Assembly: GCA_025457865.1 (NCBI GenBank)
Contig: JALOTP010000003.1
Coordinates: 1 to 64,000, forward strand
Length of the DNA: 64,000 nucleotides
Direction of reading: 5' to 3'
Source: Thermoplasmatota archaeon
GTDB taxonomy: Archaea; Thermoplasmatota; Penumbrarchaeia; Penumbrarchaeales; Penumbrarchaeaceae
In this document: positions 36,667 to 44,455 of the stretch, one piece after another
How positions within the stretch are numbered: position 1 is the first letter of the stretch
Layout: each line of letters opens with the position of its first letter
Made by a program: the position numbers and the translations under genes
The notes under the pieces: model-generated
What the model saw: the letters and a program-made list of their open reading frames with translations, nothing else
Database searches by the model: none
What the model was told of the DNA's origin: nothing

Positions 36667-37536
36667 ATGAAGGCCGTCATACCCGCAGCAGGATTGGGGA
36701 CAAGGCTCCTTCCCGTTTCCAAGGCGCAGCCGAAGGAGATGATGCCGGTCCTGAACAAGCCAGCCATACAGTATGTAGTGGAAGAGGCTTCCTCCGGCGG
36801 GTTCCACAAGGTCCTCATAATCACGAACCGGAACAAGAAGGTGATGGAGGACCACTTCGACCGGAACCTGGAACTGGAGAACCTCCTTAGGAAGAAGGGA
36901 GCTACAGAGGCATTGAAGGAGCTTGAGAGGATAGAGGGGTTGGCAGACCTGTTCTACCTTCGTCAGAAGGAGCAAAGAGGGCTCGGAGATGCGGTCCTCT
37001 GTTCCGAGAGCTTCGTCGGGGAGGGGACCTTCGCGGTCCTCCTTGGTGACGATATCATAATCTCGGAAGTGCCCGCGATAAGGCAGCTCTACGAGGCCCA
37101 CCTCAAGGTCAAAGCGCCTGTAGTGGCCCTTGAAGAGGTCCCTCTAGACAAGGTCGAGCGCTACGGTATAGTGGACACGGACAAGGAGATATCTCCCGGC
37201 CTGTTCAAGCTCAAAGGTATAGTTGAGAAGCCAAAGAGAGATAATGCCCCATCAAGGATGGCAGTGATGGGCAGGTACATCCTGGACAGCGATATCTTCG
37301 GGTGGCTGAGGGAGTCCCCGACGGGCGTCGGGGGCGAGCTTCAGCTCACCGATTCGCTTGCAAGATACATTGGGACCAAGGGTCTCTACGGACTTGTAGT
37401 TAAGGGGCTGAGGGTCGATATAGGCTCGGTGGAGGACTGGTTGAAAGCGAACATCCAGGTCGCTCTCCTGGACCCGGAGCTGAAGAAGAAGGTCAGGGAC
37501 TACATTGATTCGCTTATGAAGGAAGGGAAACTTTGA
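36667..37536 (+). CDS. galU: UTP-glucose-1-phosphate uridylyltransferase
   Basis: The product is 289 residues, typical length. It makes UDP-glucose from UTP and glucose 1-phosphate, a sugar donor for glycans such as those transferred by AglB. The nucleotide-binding GLGTRLLPVSKAQPKEMMPV is at the N-terminus, with VLLGDDII near 120, the sugar-site GIVEKPK near 188 and the C-terminal KGLRVDIGSVEDWLKANI. AAGGGA precedes the ATG. The last ~170 bases of the gene are repeated 4.7 kb away (42061-42237), and low-GC accessory sequence begins right after the stop. The gene itself is intact. Convergent with the FG-GAP gene, with 35 bases between stops. Confidence 0.95.
   Translation: MKAVIPAAGLGTRLLPVSKAQPKEMMPVLNKPAIQYVVEEASSGGFHKVLIITNRNKKVMEDHFDRNLELENLLRKKGATEALKELERIEGLADLFYLRQKEQRGLGDAVLCSESFVGEGTFAVLLGDDIIISEVPAIRQLYEAHLKVKAPVVALEEVPLDKVERYGIVDTDKEISPGLFKLKGIVEKPKRDNAPSRMAVMGRYILDSDIFGWLRESPTGVGGELQLTDSLARYIGTKGLYGLVVKGLRVDIGSVEDWLKANIQVALLDPELKKKVRDYIDSLMKEGKL
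37366..37536 (+). repeat. galU 3' end, first copy of a ~170-bp direct repeat
   Basis: This segment matches 42061-42237 closely, including the unbroken run AGGGGCTGAGGGTCGATATA. Outside the repeat the two loci share little. Together with the promoter/small-ORF repeat it frames the accessory region. Confidence 0.9.
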
Positions 37537-37571
37537 AGTCCATATAGGAGATCTTGCATAGAATATTGTGG

Positions 37572-40500
37572 TCATTTGTCTTTTTCTACAGACACTTCGA
37601 CATTTTTCAATTCTTCAACTAACTTTCCTAGTTCATCCTTCAACTCATCTGTCGTTATCTCCTCTGTCCTGTCTGGTGCTGGTCGTCCGTAAAGGTCCTC
37701 ATAGCTCTTCGGTTTACCTCCTTTATCCTGAGCATGGGCCTCCTCGGCTGATAACGGGACCGATGCGACCGTCTGCTGCTCCGATGGTCTTATATGGGAT
37801 TCTTCCCATTCTTTCTCTTTCTTTTTCTGCTCCATCTCTTCCATCATCTTCCTAGCTTCCTCATCCACCTCATCTTTTTTCTCTTCCTCTCCCTTCCCCC
37901 TGAGAACGAGGATGTAGAACAGAAGACCGATTATCACCAGAACGAGAATACCTACAACCACTCCAATGATGAGTCCTATACCGGACCCTTCCCCCTCACT
38001 CACCTCTATCCGGAATGAGAGTACGGTTTCTTCATATCCGTCCGATACGATCACTCTTACCGTGTGGACTCCAACTTGACTCTCCTTTGGCGTCCAGACT
38101 ATCATGCCGGAATCCCTGATGGTCATACCTGACGGTCCGCTCGATATCCGGTATGTAAGCGTATCGTCCTGATCGAGGTCAGTACCAGTAACCTTCACCA
38201 TGAACTCCTTACCCGCTTGAGCGCTCTGGTCCTCAACAGATCTCACAGTAGGTTTGTTGTTCACTCTGAAACTGAACACTCCGTTCAAGCATTTACCATA
38301 AGTGCATCCGTCGTCGGGAATGACCGTCCAGTAATACGTCTTCCCCTGAACCAATCCCGTCATGTTGTAGTAATTGTCCTCGATGTCATTTGAAACGATA
38401 TCCTCGCTCCTTTTAGCGGCTACATTGACCTCAGAGTCTGCAAGATAGAGAACATAGGTAAGAGGTTCGTTCTCTGGGTCAGTTCCACTCCACTCGAGCA
38501 AGGTATATGCTGACCTGGACCTTGCTCCCTTCCCAGGGGATACCAGTTCTGAGCTGGGTGACTGGGTCGGTGTCACCTTGATGTAGAATTCATAGGTCGA
38601 GAACAGCTGACCGTCGGATGCCGTGAGCGTTACCTTCATTCCTTTGCCTGTCGAAGGCATAGAACGATAGTTGGCTTTCCATCTCAGATCTCCAGTGTTG
38701 GGGTCTATCACCATCGAACTTGCCGGCTCCGTCCTTACACTATATGTCACCCTATCGTTTAGGTCTGGGTCGGATACGTTCACGTCGAAGTAATAGTTGA
38801 TACCATGGAGAAGCTCCGTATCCGTTGGTACATCAACGAACCGGGGCTTGTCCTTCAAATCCAATACCTTCAATGTGAACTCACGGTAGTCGCTTAGACC
38901 ACCTTGGTCGGTTACGGTAATGTTCACAAGCCAATCTCCCACATCATACCCGTCAGGAGTTCCCCACAGGACGCCGGTATCGTTCTCCATCGCCAACCAT
39001 TCTGCATCCGTCCTTAACGACCAGATGTGGGTATCACCTTCATCCGGATCGAAAACGTCATAATCTCTTTTGAAAGGTGTGTCCTGCTCTATCTGTGTGA
39101 TGTCTGATGTTATTATCTGAGGTCTATCGTTCCTGCCGACCACCGTCAGGTTGAATATCAGATTGTCAGATCCTCCATTACCGTCCTGGACCTGAACATT
39201 TACAAGGTAAACACCTTCATCGCCTTCCATCGGAGTACCAGATAGATTTCCAGTTTTTCTATCAATGGTCAAGAACGATGAGCTTGTCATAAGGGACCAA
39301 CTGATATTCCCCTGTCCATCATCATCAGAATCCATGTTGAGCAAATACTCTTCCTTCTCATAACATTCTCTCTTTGGTTCGGTTATTATATGGGGCGGTG
39401 TGTTGAATACTGATAGAGTGTAATTGATGCTGTCTCGGTTACCGAAGCTGTCTTCCAACGATAAGAGGACATCCCAAAGGTCCACTCCAACATCATTGTT
39501 CCTGGGAATGCCGAATATTTCATTTTTCGTGTCGTTCCATTTCAGCCAATCAGCATTGGTGGTCAAGGTCCATCTTCCCGGATTGTATCCAATATTGGTG
39601 AAACTTACGCAGTATCCTTCGTCCTCAATTGCATCAAGATAAGGATCATCTATTCTGATCTCGACTGTGGTCTGGACCATGAATCTGGCAGTAATGCTGG
39701 GAGATTCTACAGAAGTCAATGTGATGTTCTCGAAATATTCCATATTGTCCGGTACCGTAAAAGTAATAACAAAAACACCTGTTGATTCTCCTGTCTCAGA
39801 AAGAACGATCAAAGGTCTAAAGCCCGTGTTCTTATCCGAGGAAAGGTTAACGAAAGCCTTGTCGGTCTTTGCAGGATTTGAGTCCGCTCCGGTACATCTA
39901 ATATAAGCAGTTTGGCCGATATCCAGAATGGATATTTTCAAAGTACTGGTTGGGGTATGATATATCCCCATTGAATTGACAGAGCTTGGCCTTGACAGAT
40001 AGTCCACCATTACATTGTAGTAATTGTTCAGGTCGATGTAGGCGGAGAATCTCATGATCTCGATATATTCAGCTCTCAAAGGTACTATGAAGACCCCCTT
40101 GTATATACCAGTGTTCTTACCGGTCTCAAGAAGAGAAGTAGTGATCTGGGCAGGGAAGCTTTTACTGAAGCTGATGTTGATACGAACTCTATCGATTTGT
40201 GTGACATTTCGGTCCTTTCCTATCATTTCAACATACAAAATATCGTTGATATCTGCTCTGGAGACCATATCACCTACCCCGTTCCTGACAGAAATATCGA
40301 ATACCTGAAGAGGTTCAGAATATCCTGCACCTGAAACTAGGTAAGTCTTACCTGACTCTGCTCCCCCCTCTCTACGATAAGGTGCCCCTATCAGGATATC
40401 ATCCAGCCCATCGTTATCTATGTCCCCTGCACCTGAAACTGAATAACCTGACCGATCTCCTGCAGCCTCACCTTTGAAGGAATAATCAGCATTAGATAGA

Positions 40501-41876
40501 GACATATCCTTGGTCCACCCGGAAACCTTACCTAAGATAAGGTAGGTCTTGCCCGAATTTGATACCCCTTCACTTCGCCAAGGTGCTCCTATCAGGATGT
40601 CATCGAATCCATCTTTGTTCACATCCCCGGCACCTGAGACCGAATGACCAGAGCAGTCTTCAGAAGACTCACCCAAGAACGAAGCGTCGGCTGAAGATAA
40701 AGAAGTGTCCATGGACCAGCCCGAAGCCTTGCCAAATATCAAATAAGAATGACCTGAGAAATCTTCACTTCCTAAAGGTGCCCCTATCAGGATATCATCA
40801 AATCCATCATTGTTCACGTCCCCTGCTCCGGAAACCGAATAACCGGAATCTTCTCCATATGATTTACCGATGAACGAAGCATCGGCAGAAGATAAAGATA
40901 TGTCACGGCTCCACCCATCTATCTTTCCAAAAATGAGATATGTCTGGCCATTATCCCTACTTCCATAAGCCCCTATAAGGATATCATCGTACCCGTCACC
41001 GTTGACATCGCCTGCACTTGAAATAGAGTACCCGGCATGATCATTGCGGGCTTCACCTATGAAAGATGCATCTGCCATGGTCATAGGAGTATCTTTGGAC
41101 CAACCTGAAGCTTTTCCCAAGATCAAATATATTTTACCGACATTTGATGCTCCTTGATCCCGATCAGGTGCCCCTATCAGAATGTCATCGTATCCATCTC
41201 CGTTGACGTCTCCAGCACCTGAGACTGAAGAACCGAACCAATCTTCAGCAGTTTCACCTACGAAAGAAGCGTCGGCGAAAGACAAAGAATAGTCCTTTGA
41301 CCAACCCGTTGCTTTGCCGAATACCAAGTAGGACATTTCTTTTGTTGGTGCTCCAATTAAAATGTCATCGAAACCGTCTCCGTTGACATCTCCGACACCT
41401 GATACAGACGAACCGGAATAAGAGTAATTATTACCTATGAACGAAGCATCGGCTGAGGATATGGACATGCCCAGGACCCAGCCTGAAGCTTTACCGAAGA
41501 ACAGGTATGTCTCACCGATGAACGAGCCGCCCACGTTTCGTTCAGGGGCTCCTATCAGGATGTCATCGAATCCGTCCCCGTTAACATCCCCTGCAGCTGA
41601 AACAGAATACCCCGAGCGGTCCCCGGAAGATTCACCAAGAAACATAGAGATAGAAGTTTCCGATATGTTCATATTCATATTAAGACCATTATACCAAGAA
41701 TTTGGCATGGTAATTTCAGCAGACTCAACTTTTACAATAATTAACGGCAGAATAAAAAATAAAATAAAAACTATCATTAACTTTTTTTTTATCCATTTTG
41801 ACCTGTGTTGACTCAGAATAGATGATAAGGATGTTCTATTAGCAATATCATTATATCCATCACTTATTAACCACAT
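37572..41876 (-). CDS. Seven-bladed FG-GAP (integrin-alpha-like) surface protein with membrane anchor
   Basis: The product is 1434 residues. A 33-residue hydrophilic N-terminus precedes a signal anchor (MIVFILFFILPLIIV). Seven FG-GAP repeats of ~65 residues follow, each with a Ca loop like GDVNGDGFDDILIGAP, the number that closes an integrin-alpha propeller. Then come beta domains of the He_PIG/cadherin type (DVNVSDPDLNDRVTY), a fibronectin-like domain, another Ig-like domain and one transmembrane helix (GLIIGVVVGILVLVIIGLLFY). The ~110-residue tail is Lys/Glu-rich and has SYEDLYGRPAPD. GGAGG lies 6 bases before ATG 41876, which overlaps a small membrane ORF by 17 bases. The gene is visibly more AT-rich than its neighbours and sits between duplicated flanks, so it was probably acquired. 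A likely adhesin or contact receptor. Confidence 0.85.
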   Translation of the reverse strand: MWLISDGYNDIANRTSLSSILSQHRSKWIKKKLMIVFILFFILPLIIVKVESAEITMPNSWYNGLNMNMNISETSISMFLGESSGDRSGYSVSAAGDVNGDGFDDILIGAPERNVGGSFIGETYLFFGKASGWVLGMSISSADASFIGNNYSYSGSSVSGVGDVNGDGFDDILIGAPTKEMSYLVFGKATGWSKDYSLSFADASFVGETAEDWFGSSVSGAGDVNGDGYDDILIGAPDRDQGASNVGKIYLILGKASGWSKDTPMTMADASFIGEARNDHAGYSISSAGDVNGDGYDDILIGAYGSRDNGQTYLIFGKIDGWSRDISLSSADASFIGKSYGEDSGYSVSGAGDVNNDGFDDILIGAPLGSEDFSGHSYLIFGKASGWSMDTSLSSADASFLGESSEDCSGHSVSGAGDVNKDGFDDILIGAPWRSEGVSNSGKTYLILGKVSGWTKDMSLSNADYSFKGEAAGDRSGYSVSGAGDIDNDGLDDILIGAPYRREGGAESGKTYLVSGAGYSEPLQVFDISVRNGVGDMVSRADINDILYVEMIGKDRNVTQIDRVRINISFSKSFPAQITTSLLETGKNTGIYKGVFIVPLRAEYIEIMRFSAYIDLNNYYNVMVDYLSRPSSVNSMGIYHTPTSTLKISILDIGQTAYIRCTGADSNPAKTDKAFVNLSSDKNTGFRPLIVLSETGESTGVFVITFTVPDNMEYFENITLTSVESPSITARFMVQTTVEIRIDDPYLDAIEDEGYCVSFTNIGYNPGRWTLTTNADWLKWNDTKNEIFGIPRNNDVGVDLWDVLLSLEDSFGNRDSINYTLSVFNTPPHIITEPKRECYEKEEYLLNMDSDDDGQGNISWSLMTSSSFLTIDRKTGNLSGTPMEGDEGVYLVNVQVQDGNGGSDNLIFNLTVVGRNDRPQIITSDITQIEQDTPFKRDYDVFDPDEGDTHIWSLRTDAEWLAMENDTGVLWGTPDGYDVGDWLVNITVTDQGGLSDYREFTLKVLDLKDKPRFVDVPTDTELLHGINYYFDVNVSDPDLNDRVTYSVRTEPASSMVIDPNTGDLRWKANYRSMPSTGKGMKVTLTASDGQLFSTYEFYIKVTPTQSPSSELVSPGKGARSRSAYTLLEWSGTDPENEPLTYVLYLADSEVNVAAKRSEDIVSNDIEDNYYNMTGLVQGKTYYWTVIPDDGCTYGKCLNGVFSFRVNNKPTVRSVEDQSAQAGKEFMVKVTGTDLDQDDTLTYRISSGPSGMTIRDSGMIVWTPKESQVGVHTVRVIVSDGYEETVLSFRIEVSEGEGSGIGLIIGVVVGILVLVIIGLLFYILVLRGKGEEEKKDEVDEEARKMMEEMEQKKKEKEWEESHIRPSEQQTVASVPLSAEEAHAQDKGGKPKSYEDLYGRPAPDRTEEITTDELKDELGKLVEELKNVEVSVEKDK

Positions 41877-41973
41877 AATGAACCTCCAAAGAAGCATATC
41901 TGTAATAAAGCAACAGGGTGATGGCGAAGGCCACCGCCCCCATCAGAACGAACCTCTCCCTTGTCTTCTGCAT
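41860..41973 (-). CDS. Small membrane ORF, copy A (37 aa), leader of the FG-GAP gene
   Basis: Too short for the ORF track. The peptide begins MQKTRERFVLMGAVAFAITL and has a basic N-terminus followed by one hydrophobic helix. The first ~22 residues match copy B at 42589, with the substitutions M/L, T/S and Q/R. After that the sequence diverges, so the C-terminal ~15 residues (RYASLEVHYVVNK) are unique and run into the FG-GAP start by 17 bases in another frame. It has its own TATA box and GGTGAG ribosome site. It could be a real membrane peptide or a translated leader that couples expression of the downstream cargo. Confidence 0.6.
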   Translation of the reverse strand: MQKTRERFVLMGAVAFAITLLLYYRYASLEVHYVVNK

Positions 41974-42019
41974 TCTCTCACCGGACCCATATGGGGGGTG
42001 GGGGGTATTTAAATATTAC
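41911..42019 (-). repeat. Promoter plus small-ORF head, copy A of a ~105-bp direct repeat
   Basis: Matches 42676-42780 nearly base for base, including CTCACCGGACCCATATGGG and TATTTAAATATTAC, with a few substitutions and extra Gs. It covers the TATA box, the palindrome CCCATATGGG, the ribosome site and the first ~20 codons of the small ORF. Confidence 0.88.
41986..42017 (-). promoter_or_regulatory. TATA box and CCCATATGGG palindrome, copy A
   Basis: TATTTAAATATT (42006-42017) is followed on the minus strand by the 10-bp palindrome CCCATATGGG (41986-41995), about where transcription should begin. The same pair occurs in copy B, so the palindrome is a conserved candidate operator. Confidence 0.65.
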
Positions 42020-42054
42020 GATATAGGGTGATTATTTTGATTTATTTCATATTA

Positions 42055-42237
42055 ATGAGCGCAAAGTACATCGAGACCAAAGGTCTCTGCAACCTGGTCG
42101 TCAAGGGGCTGAGGGTCGATATAGGCTCGGTGGAGGACTGGCTGAAAGCGAACATCCAGGTCGCTCTCCTGGACCCGGAGCTGAAGAAGAAGGTCAGGGA
42201 CTACATCGATTCGCTTATGACGGAAGGGAAGTTATAA
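42055..42237 (+). pseudogene. galU 3'-end fragment (duplicate)
   Basis: The fragment encodes the last ~59 residues of GalU in an intact frame that even gains an upstream ATG (MSAKYIETKGLCN), ending in TAA instead of TGA. It lacks the nucleotide-binding domain, so it cannot be an enzyme. In the 52 codons from the GGT of KGL to the last Leu, seven differences from galU are synonymous and three change the residue. That pattern suggests the copy diverged while part of a full gene in another genome rather than decaying here. Confidence 0.88.
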
Positions 42238-42255
42238 ACTTCAATGTAGATTTTT

Positions 42256-42573
42256 CTATAGTGTGGGCAATAAATTTCTACTAATTATAAAAACCATTAA
42301 TAATAATATTTTTGATAGTATAATAAAGAAACTTGGAATGGTAAAACCAATTACACTCAACATAGCGTCTTTTTTTTCATCTCGGTCTTTCATTGACAAT
42401 AACAGCTTGTATAACGAATAAATAACTATTAAAAGTAATATAACACCTAAAATATCAAAAATAATACCAATAATGAATGAGTTTTTATAAAAGTAAAAAA
42501 TCATACTTGTTGAAAATATTATTAAAGATATAAAAGAAATTTCTTGTAATTGTTTAATATTAATTAGTTTCAT
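42256..42573 (-). CDS. Small AT-rich membrane protein
   Basis: The product is 105 residues, not recognised. Three hydrophobic helices are visible (for example FIIGIIFDILGVILLLIVI), separated by a short charged loop SMKDRDEKKD. Codon use is strongly A/T-biased compared with the housekeeping genes nearby. TAGGAG lies 8 bases before the ATG. The gene begins 15 bases after the stop of small ORF copy B, so both probably share the copy B promoter. It occupies the same slot relative to the duplicated flanks as the FG-GAP gene, making it the second cargo gene of the region. Confidence 0.68.
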   Translation of the reverse strand: MKLINIKQLQEISFISLIIFSTSMIFYFYKNSFIIGIIFDILGVILLLIVIYSLYKLLLSMKDRDEKKDAMLSVIGFTIPSFFIILSKILLLMVFIISRNLLPTL

Positions 42574-42588
42574 TTTTTTTCTCCTATA

Positions 42589-42738
42589 TTATTTTACATT
42601 GTCTCTATACCATCGAATATCTTTTCCAGATTCTACTTCTCTCTCTACGGGTTCTTTGAAGGCCACAAGCAAAAGCATCAGGCTGATGGCGAAGGCAACC
42701 GCCCCTAAAAGAACGAACCTCTCCCTTGTCTTCCTCAT
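42589..42738 (-). CDS. Small membrane ORF, copy B (49 aa)
   Basis: Too short for the ORF track. It begins MRKTRERFVLLGAVAFAISL, continues LMLLLVAFKEP and ends in a charged segment RWYRDNVK. One hydrophobic helix with a basic cytosolic N-terminus predicts a single-pass membrane peptide. GGTGAG lies 4 bases before the ATG, and the TATA box with palindrome lies upstream. Copy A shares the first ~22 codons only. The longer, better-formed C-terminus suggests this is the more complete version. Confidence 0.68.
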   Translation of the reverse strand: MRKTRERFVLLGAVAFAISLMLLLVAFKEPVEREVESGKDIRWYRDNVK

Positions 42739-42780
42739 TATCTCACCGGACCCATATGGGTGGGGGTATTTAAATATTAC
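42676..42780 (-). repeat. Promoter plus small-ORF head, copy B of a ~105-bp direct repeat
   Basis: Second copy of the element at 41911-42019. TATA box TATTTAAATATT is at 42767-42778 and palindrome CCCATATGGG at 42751-42760. Homology stops upstream at the larE 3' end and downstream where the helix-coding part of the small ORF diverges. Confidence 0.88.
42751..42778 (-). promoter_or_regulatory. TATA box and CCCATATGGG palindrome, copy B
   Basis: Same arrangement as copy A, with the palindrome six bases downstream of the TATA box. It drives the small membrane ORF and the 105-residue gene. Confidence 0.65.
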
Positions 42781-42798
42781 TATAATATAATAATAATA

Positions 42799-43644
42799 TC
42801 ATTTATCTGATATTTTTAAAAATTCCTCTAAGGTCTCGTTGAGGCTTCCTGTTCTGTATCCCTCAAGGTCCAGACAGATGTATGTGAATCCCAACTTCTT
42901 TAGATGCGATGAGATGTCATCTCTCAATCCTTTTTCTATGAGCTTTTCCATCATCTCCAAGGGGACCTCTATCCTGGCGATCGTACCATGATGCCTGACC
43001 CTGGCACCCCTGAACCCTCTAGATGATAAGAAGCGCTCTGCTTCCTCTATCATCCGAAGCTTCTCCTGGGTGATCTTATCTCCATAAGGTACCCTGCTCG
43101 CAAGGCAGGGGCTTGAGGGTCGGTCCCAACCTTCTATTCCCAGCTCCCTTGATATCGCCCTCACCTTTGCCTTGTCCATTCCAGCCTCAATTAAAGGGGA
43201 TCGGACCCCAGCTTCCTTTGCGGCCTTCCTTCCAGGCCGGTGGTCCGATACATCATCGATGTTGGCCCCATCGCAGATGATGGTGAAACCCTTCTCAGCT
43301 GCTTGGGGGATGAGCTTCGAGAAGAAGGCTCCCCTGCAGATGTAGCACCTGTCCGGGGGATTGGACCTGAAGTGCGGGTCATCAAGTTCATTGGTGCATA
43401 CTATCATGTGTTCTGTTCCGAGCCTCTCGGTAACATTTTTAGTATGCTCAAGCTCCGTTTTGGTATATGTTCCGGAAACAGCAGTGGCAGCAAGGACGTT
43501 CTCGGGTCCCAGCACCTTGACGGCTGCATGGAGCAGTAAGTTGGAATCCACCCCCCCGGAAAAAGCTATGCAGACCTTCCCCATCCCTTCGAGGATGGAC
43601 CCAAGCTTCCTGTAGGCTTCCATGGATGCATCATCGTCCATCAT
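42799..43644 (-). CDS. larE: LarE-like ATP-dependent sulfur transferase
   Basis: The product is 281 residues. LarE inserts sulfur into the nickel-pincer nucleotide cofactor of lactate racemase-type enzymes. The PP-loop SGGVDS at 29-34 adenylates the substrate carboxylate. Cys100 and Cys103 (DRCYICR) with Cys180 (SSPCLASRVPYG) form the three-Cys set seen in LarE variants that hold an iron-sulfur cluster, instead of the single sacrificial Cys. No larA, larB or larC is visible, so the client is elsewhere. The start ATG overlaps the dph5 stop (ATGA), making it the last gene of the top6B-top6A-dph5-larE operon. Other PP-loop sulfurtransferases are a less likely reading. Confidence 0.85.
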   Translation of the reverse strand: MMDDDASMEAYRKLGSILEGMGKVCIAFSGGVDSNLLLHAAVKVLGPENVLAATAVSGTYTKTELEHTKNVTERLGTEHMIVCTNELDDPHFRSNPPDRCYICRGAFFSKLIPQAAEKGFTIICDGANIDDVSDHRPGRKAAKEAGVRSPLIEAGMDKAKVRAISRELGIEGWDRPSSPCLASRVPYGDKITQEKLRMIEEAERFLSSRGFRGARVRHHGTIARIEVPLEMMEKLIEKGLRDDISSHLKKLGFTYICLDLEGYRTGSLNETLEEFLKISDK

Positions 43645-44423
43645 GGCTTTGCACCCACCTTGAAGAGCGAGAGCATCTCCTCCTCCATGAAATGGAGCTT
43701 TCCCGGTATGATGATGCAGTGTGGGGGAGCTCCAAGGTCCATTTCCCTGAGCTGTGGGATCGTTCCATATACCACCCCCCAGTCCTGTCTTCCGGCTCTA
43801 AGAACGGCAGCGGCCATGGTCATGGGACCGATGCCGGAACTCCCAGCTTTGGCGGCCATATCCAGCAGAACGGAGCATCCTTCCGATGCGGTCATGTACC
43901 TCCCTCTATGGGCCTGGATGTCGAGCAGGACAAGTGTATGGAGCCCCCGCTCCAGGTTCTCTATGATGATATCAAGGGGCGATGTGGGAAGATAATCGCC
44001 CTCCGGGAACGGCAGGGTGGTGGTCCTCCCGAACTTGTAGTGCTGCAATCCTGCAAGGCCAGCTGCCGCCACATAGATCGAAGCGGAATTGATGATATCT
44101 ACCGTATGTCCCTCCTTCAGTGCACGGAGCCTCAGGTCCTGGTGGGTCGTGGCCGTTAGAGGGTCACCTGCGGTGAGGAAGCAGACATCCTTTCCATCTC
44201 TGAGGGATGAGTGGATGATGTCCTCCTCCTCGACCTGCTCCCTGTTGAGAACTACTATCTCCCTGCCGACAAGGCGGGACAGTCTCTGTATGGACCCCTC
44301 GGTGAGGAGAGAGGTGAACAGTTCGGCGAAGACAATTTCAGTATCCCTCATCCTATCCAGTCCAGAGAGGGAGACTCCCTTATCGTCGGAGATACCGAGC
44401 CCTATGAGGGTGAGCCGGGCCAT
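43641..44423 (-). CDS. dph5: Diphthine synthase
   Basis: The product is 260 residues, typical length. It methylates the aminocarboxypropyl-histidine of elongation factor 2 during diphthamide synthesis. Visible: N-terminal LTLIGLGISDDKGVSLSG, FAELFTSLL, the SAM-site segment FLTAGDPLTATTHQDLRLRA near 82-100 and the C-terminal dimer segment with LDIQAHRG. The tracked ORF starts at 44795 inside top6A; the family N-terminus MARLTLIGLG fixes the start at 44423. Its stop overlaps the larE start, and it follows top6A by 32 bases. Confidence 0.93.
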   Translation of the reverse strand: MARLTLIGLGISDDKGVSLSGLDRMRDTEIVFAELFTSLLTEGSIQRLSRLVGREIVVLNREQVEEEDIIHSSLRDGKDVCFLTAGDPLTATTHQDLRLRALKEGHTVDIINSASIYVAAAGLAGLQHYKFGRTTTLPFPEGDYLPTSPLDIIIENLERGLHTLVLLDIQAHRGRYMTASEGCSVLLDMAAKAGSSGIGPMTMAAAVLRAGRQDWGVVYGTIPQLREMDLGAPPHCIIIPGKLHFMEEEMLSLFKVGAKP

Positions 44424-44455
44424 ACCGGTCCATGGAGGTCCCTGTAAAAAAAACC

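Noticed and set aside
40380-41650. Regular ~200-bp repeats resembling an array
   Set aside because: They are the coding repeats of the seven FG-GAP blades, not CRISPR or a non-coding satellite.
37537-42800. Classical insertion sequence or integrative element
   Set aside because: No transposase, integrase, terminal inverted repeats or short target duplications; the repeats are direct copies of gene and promoter segments.
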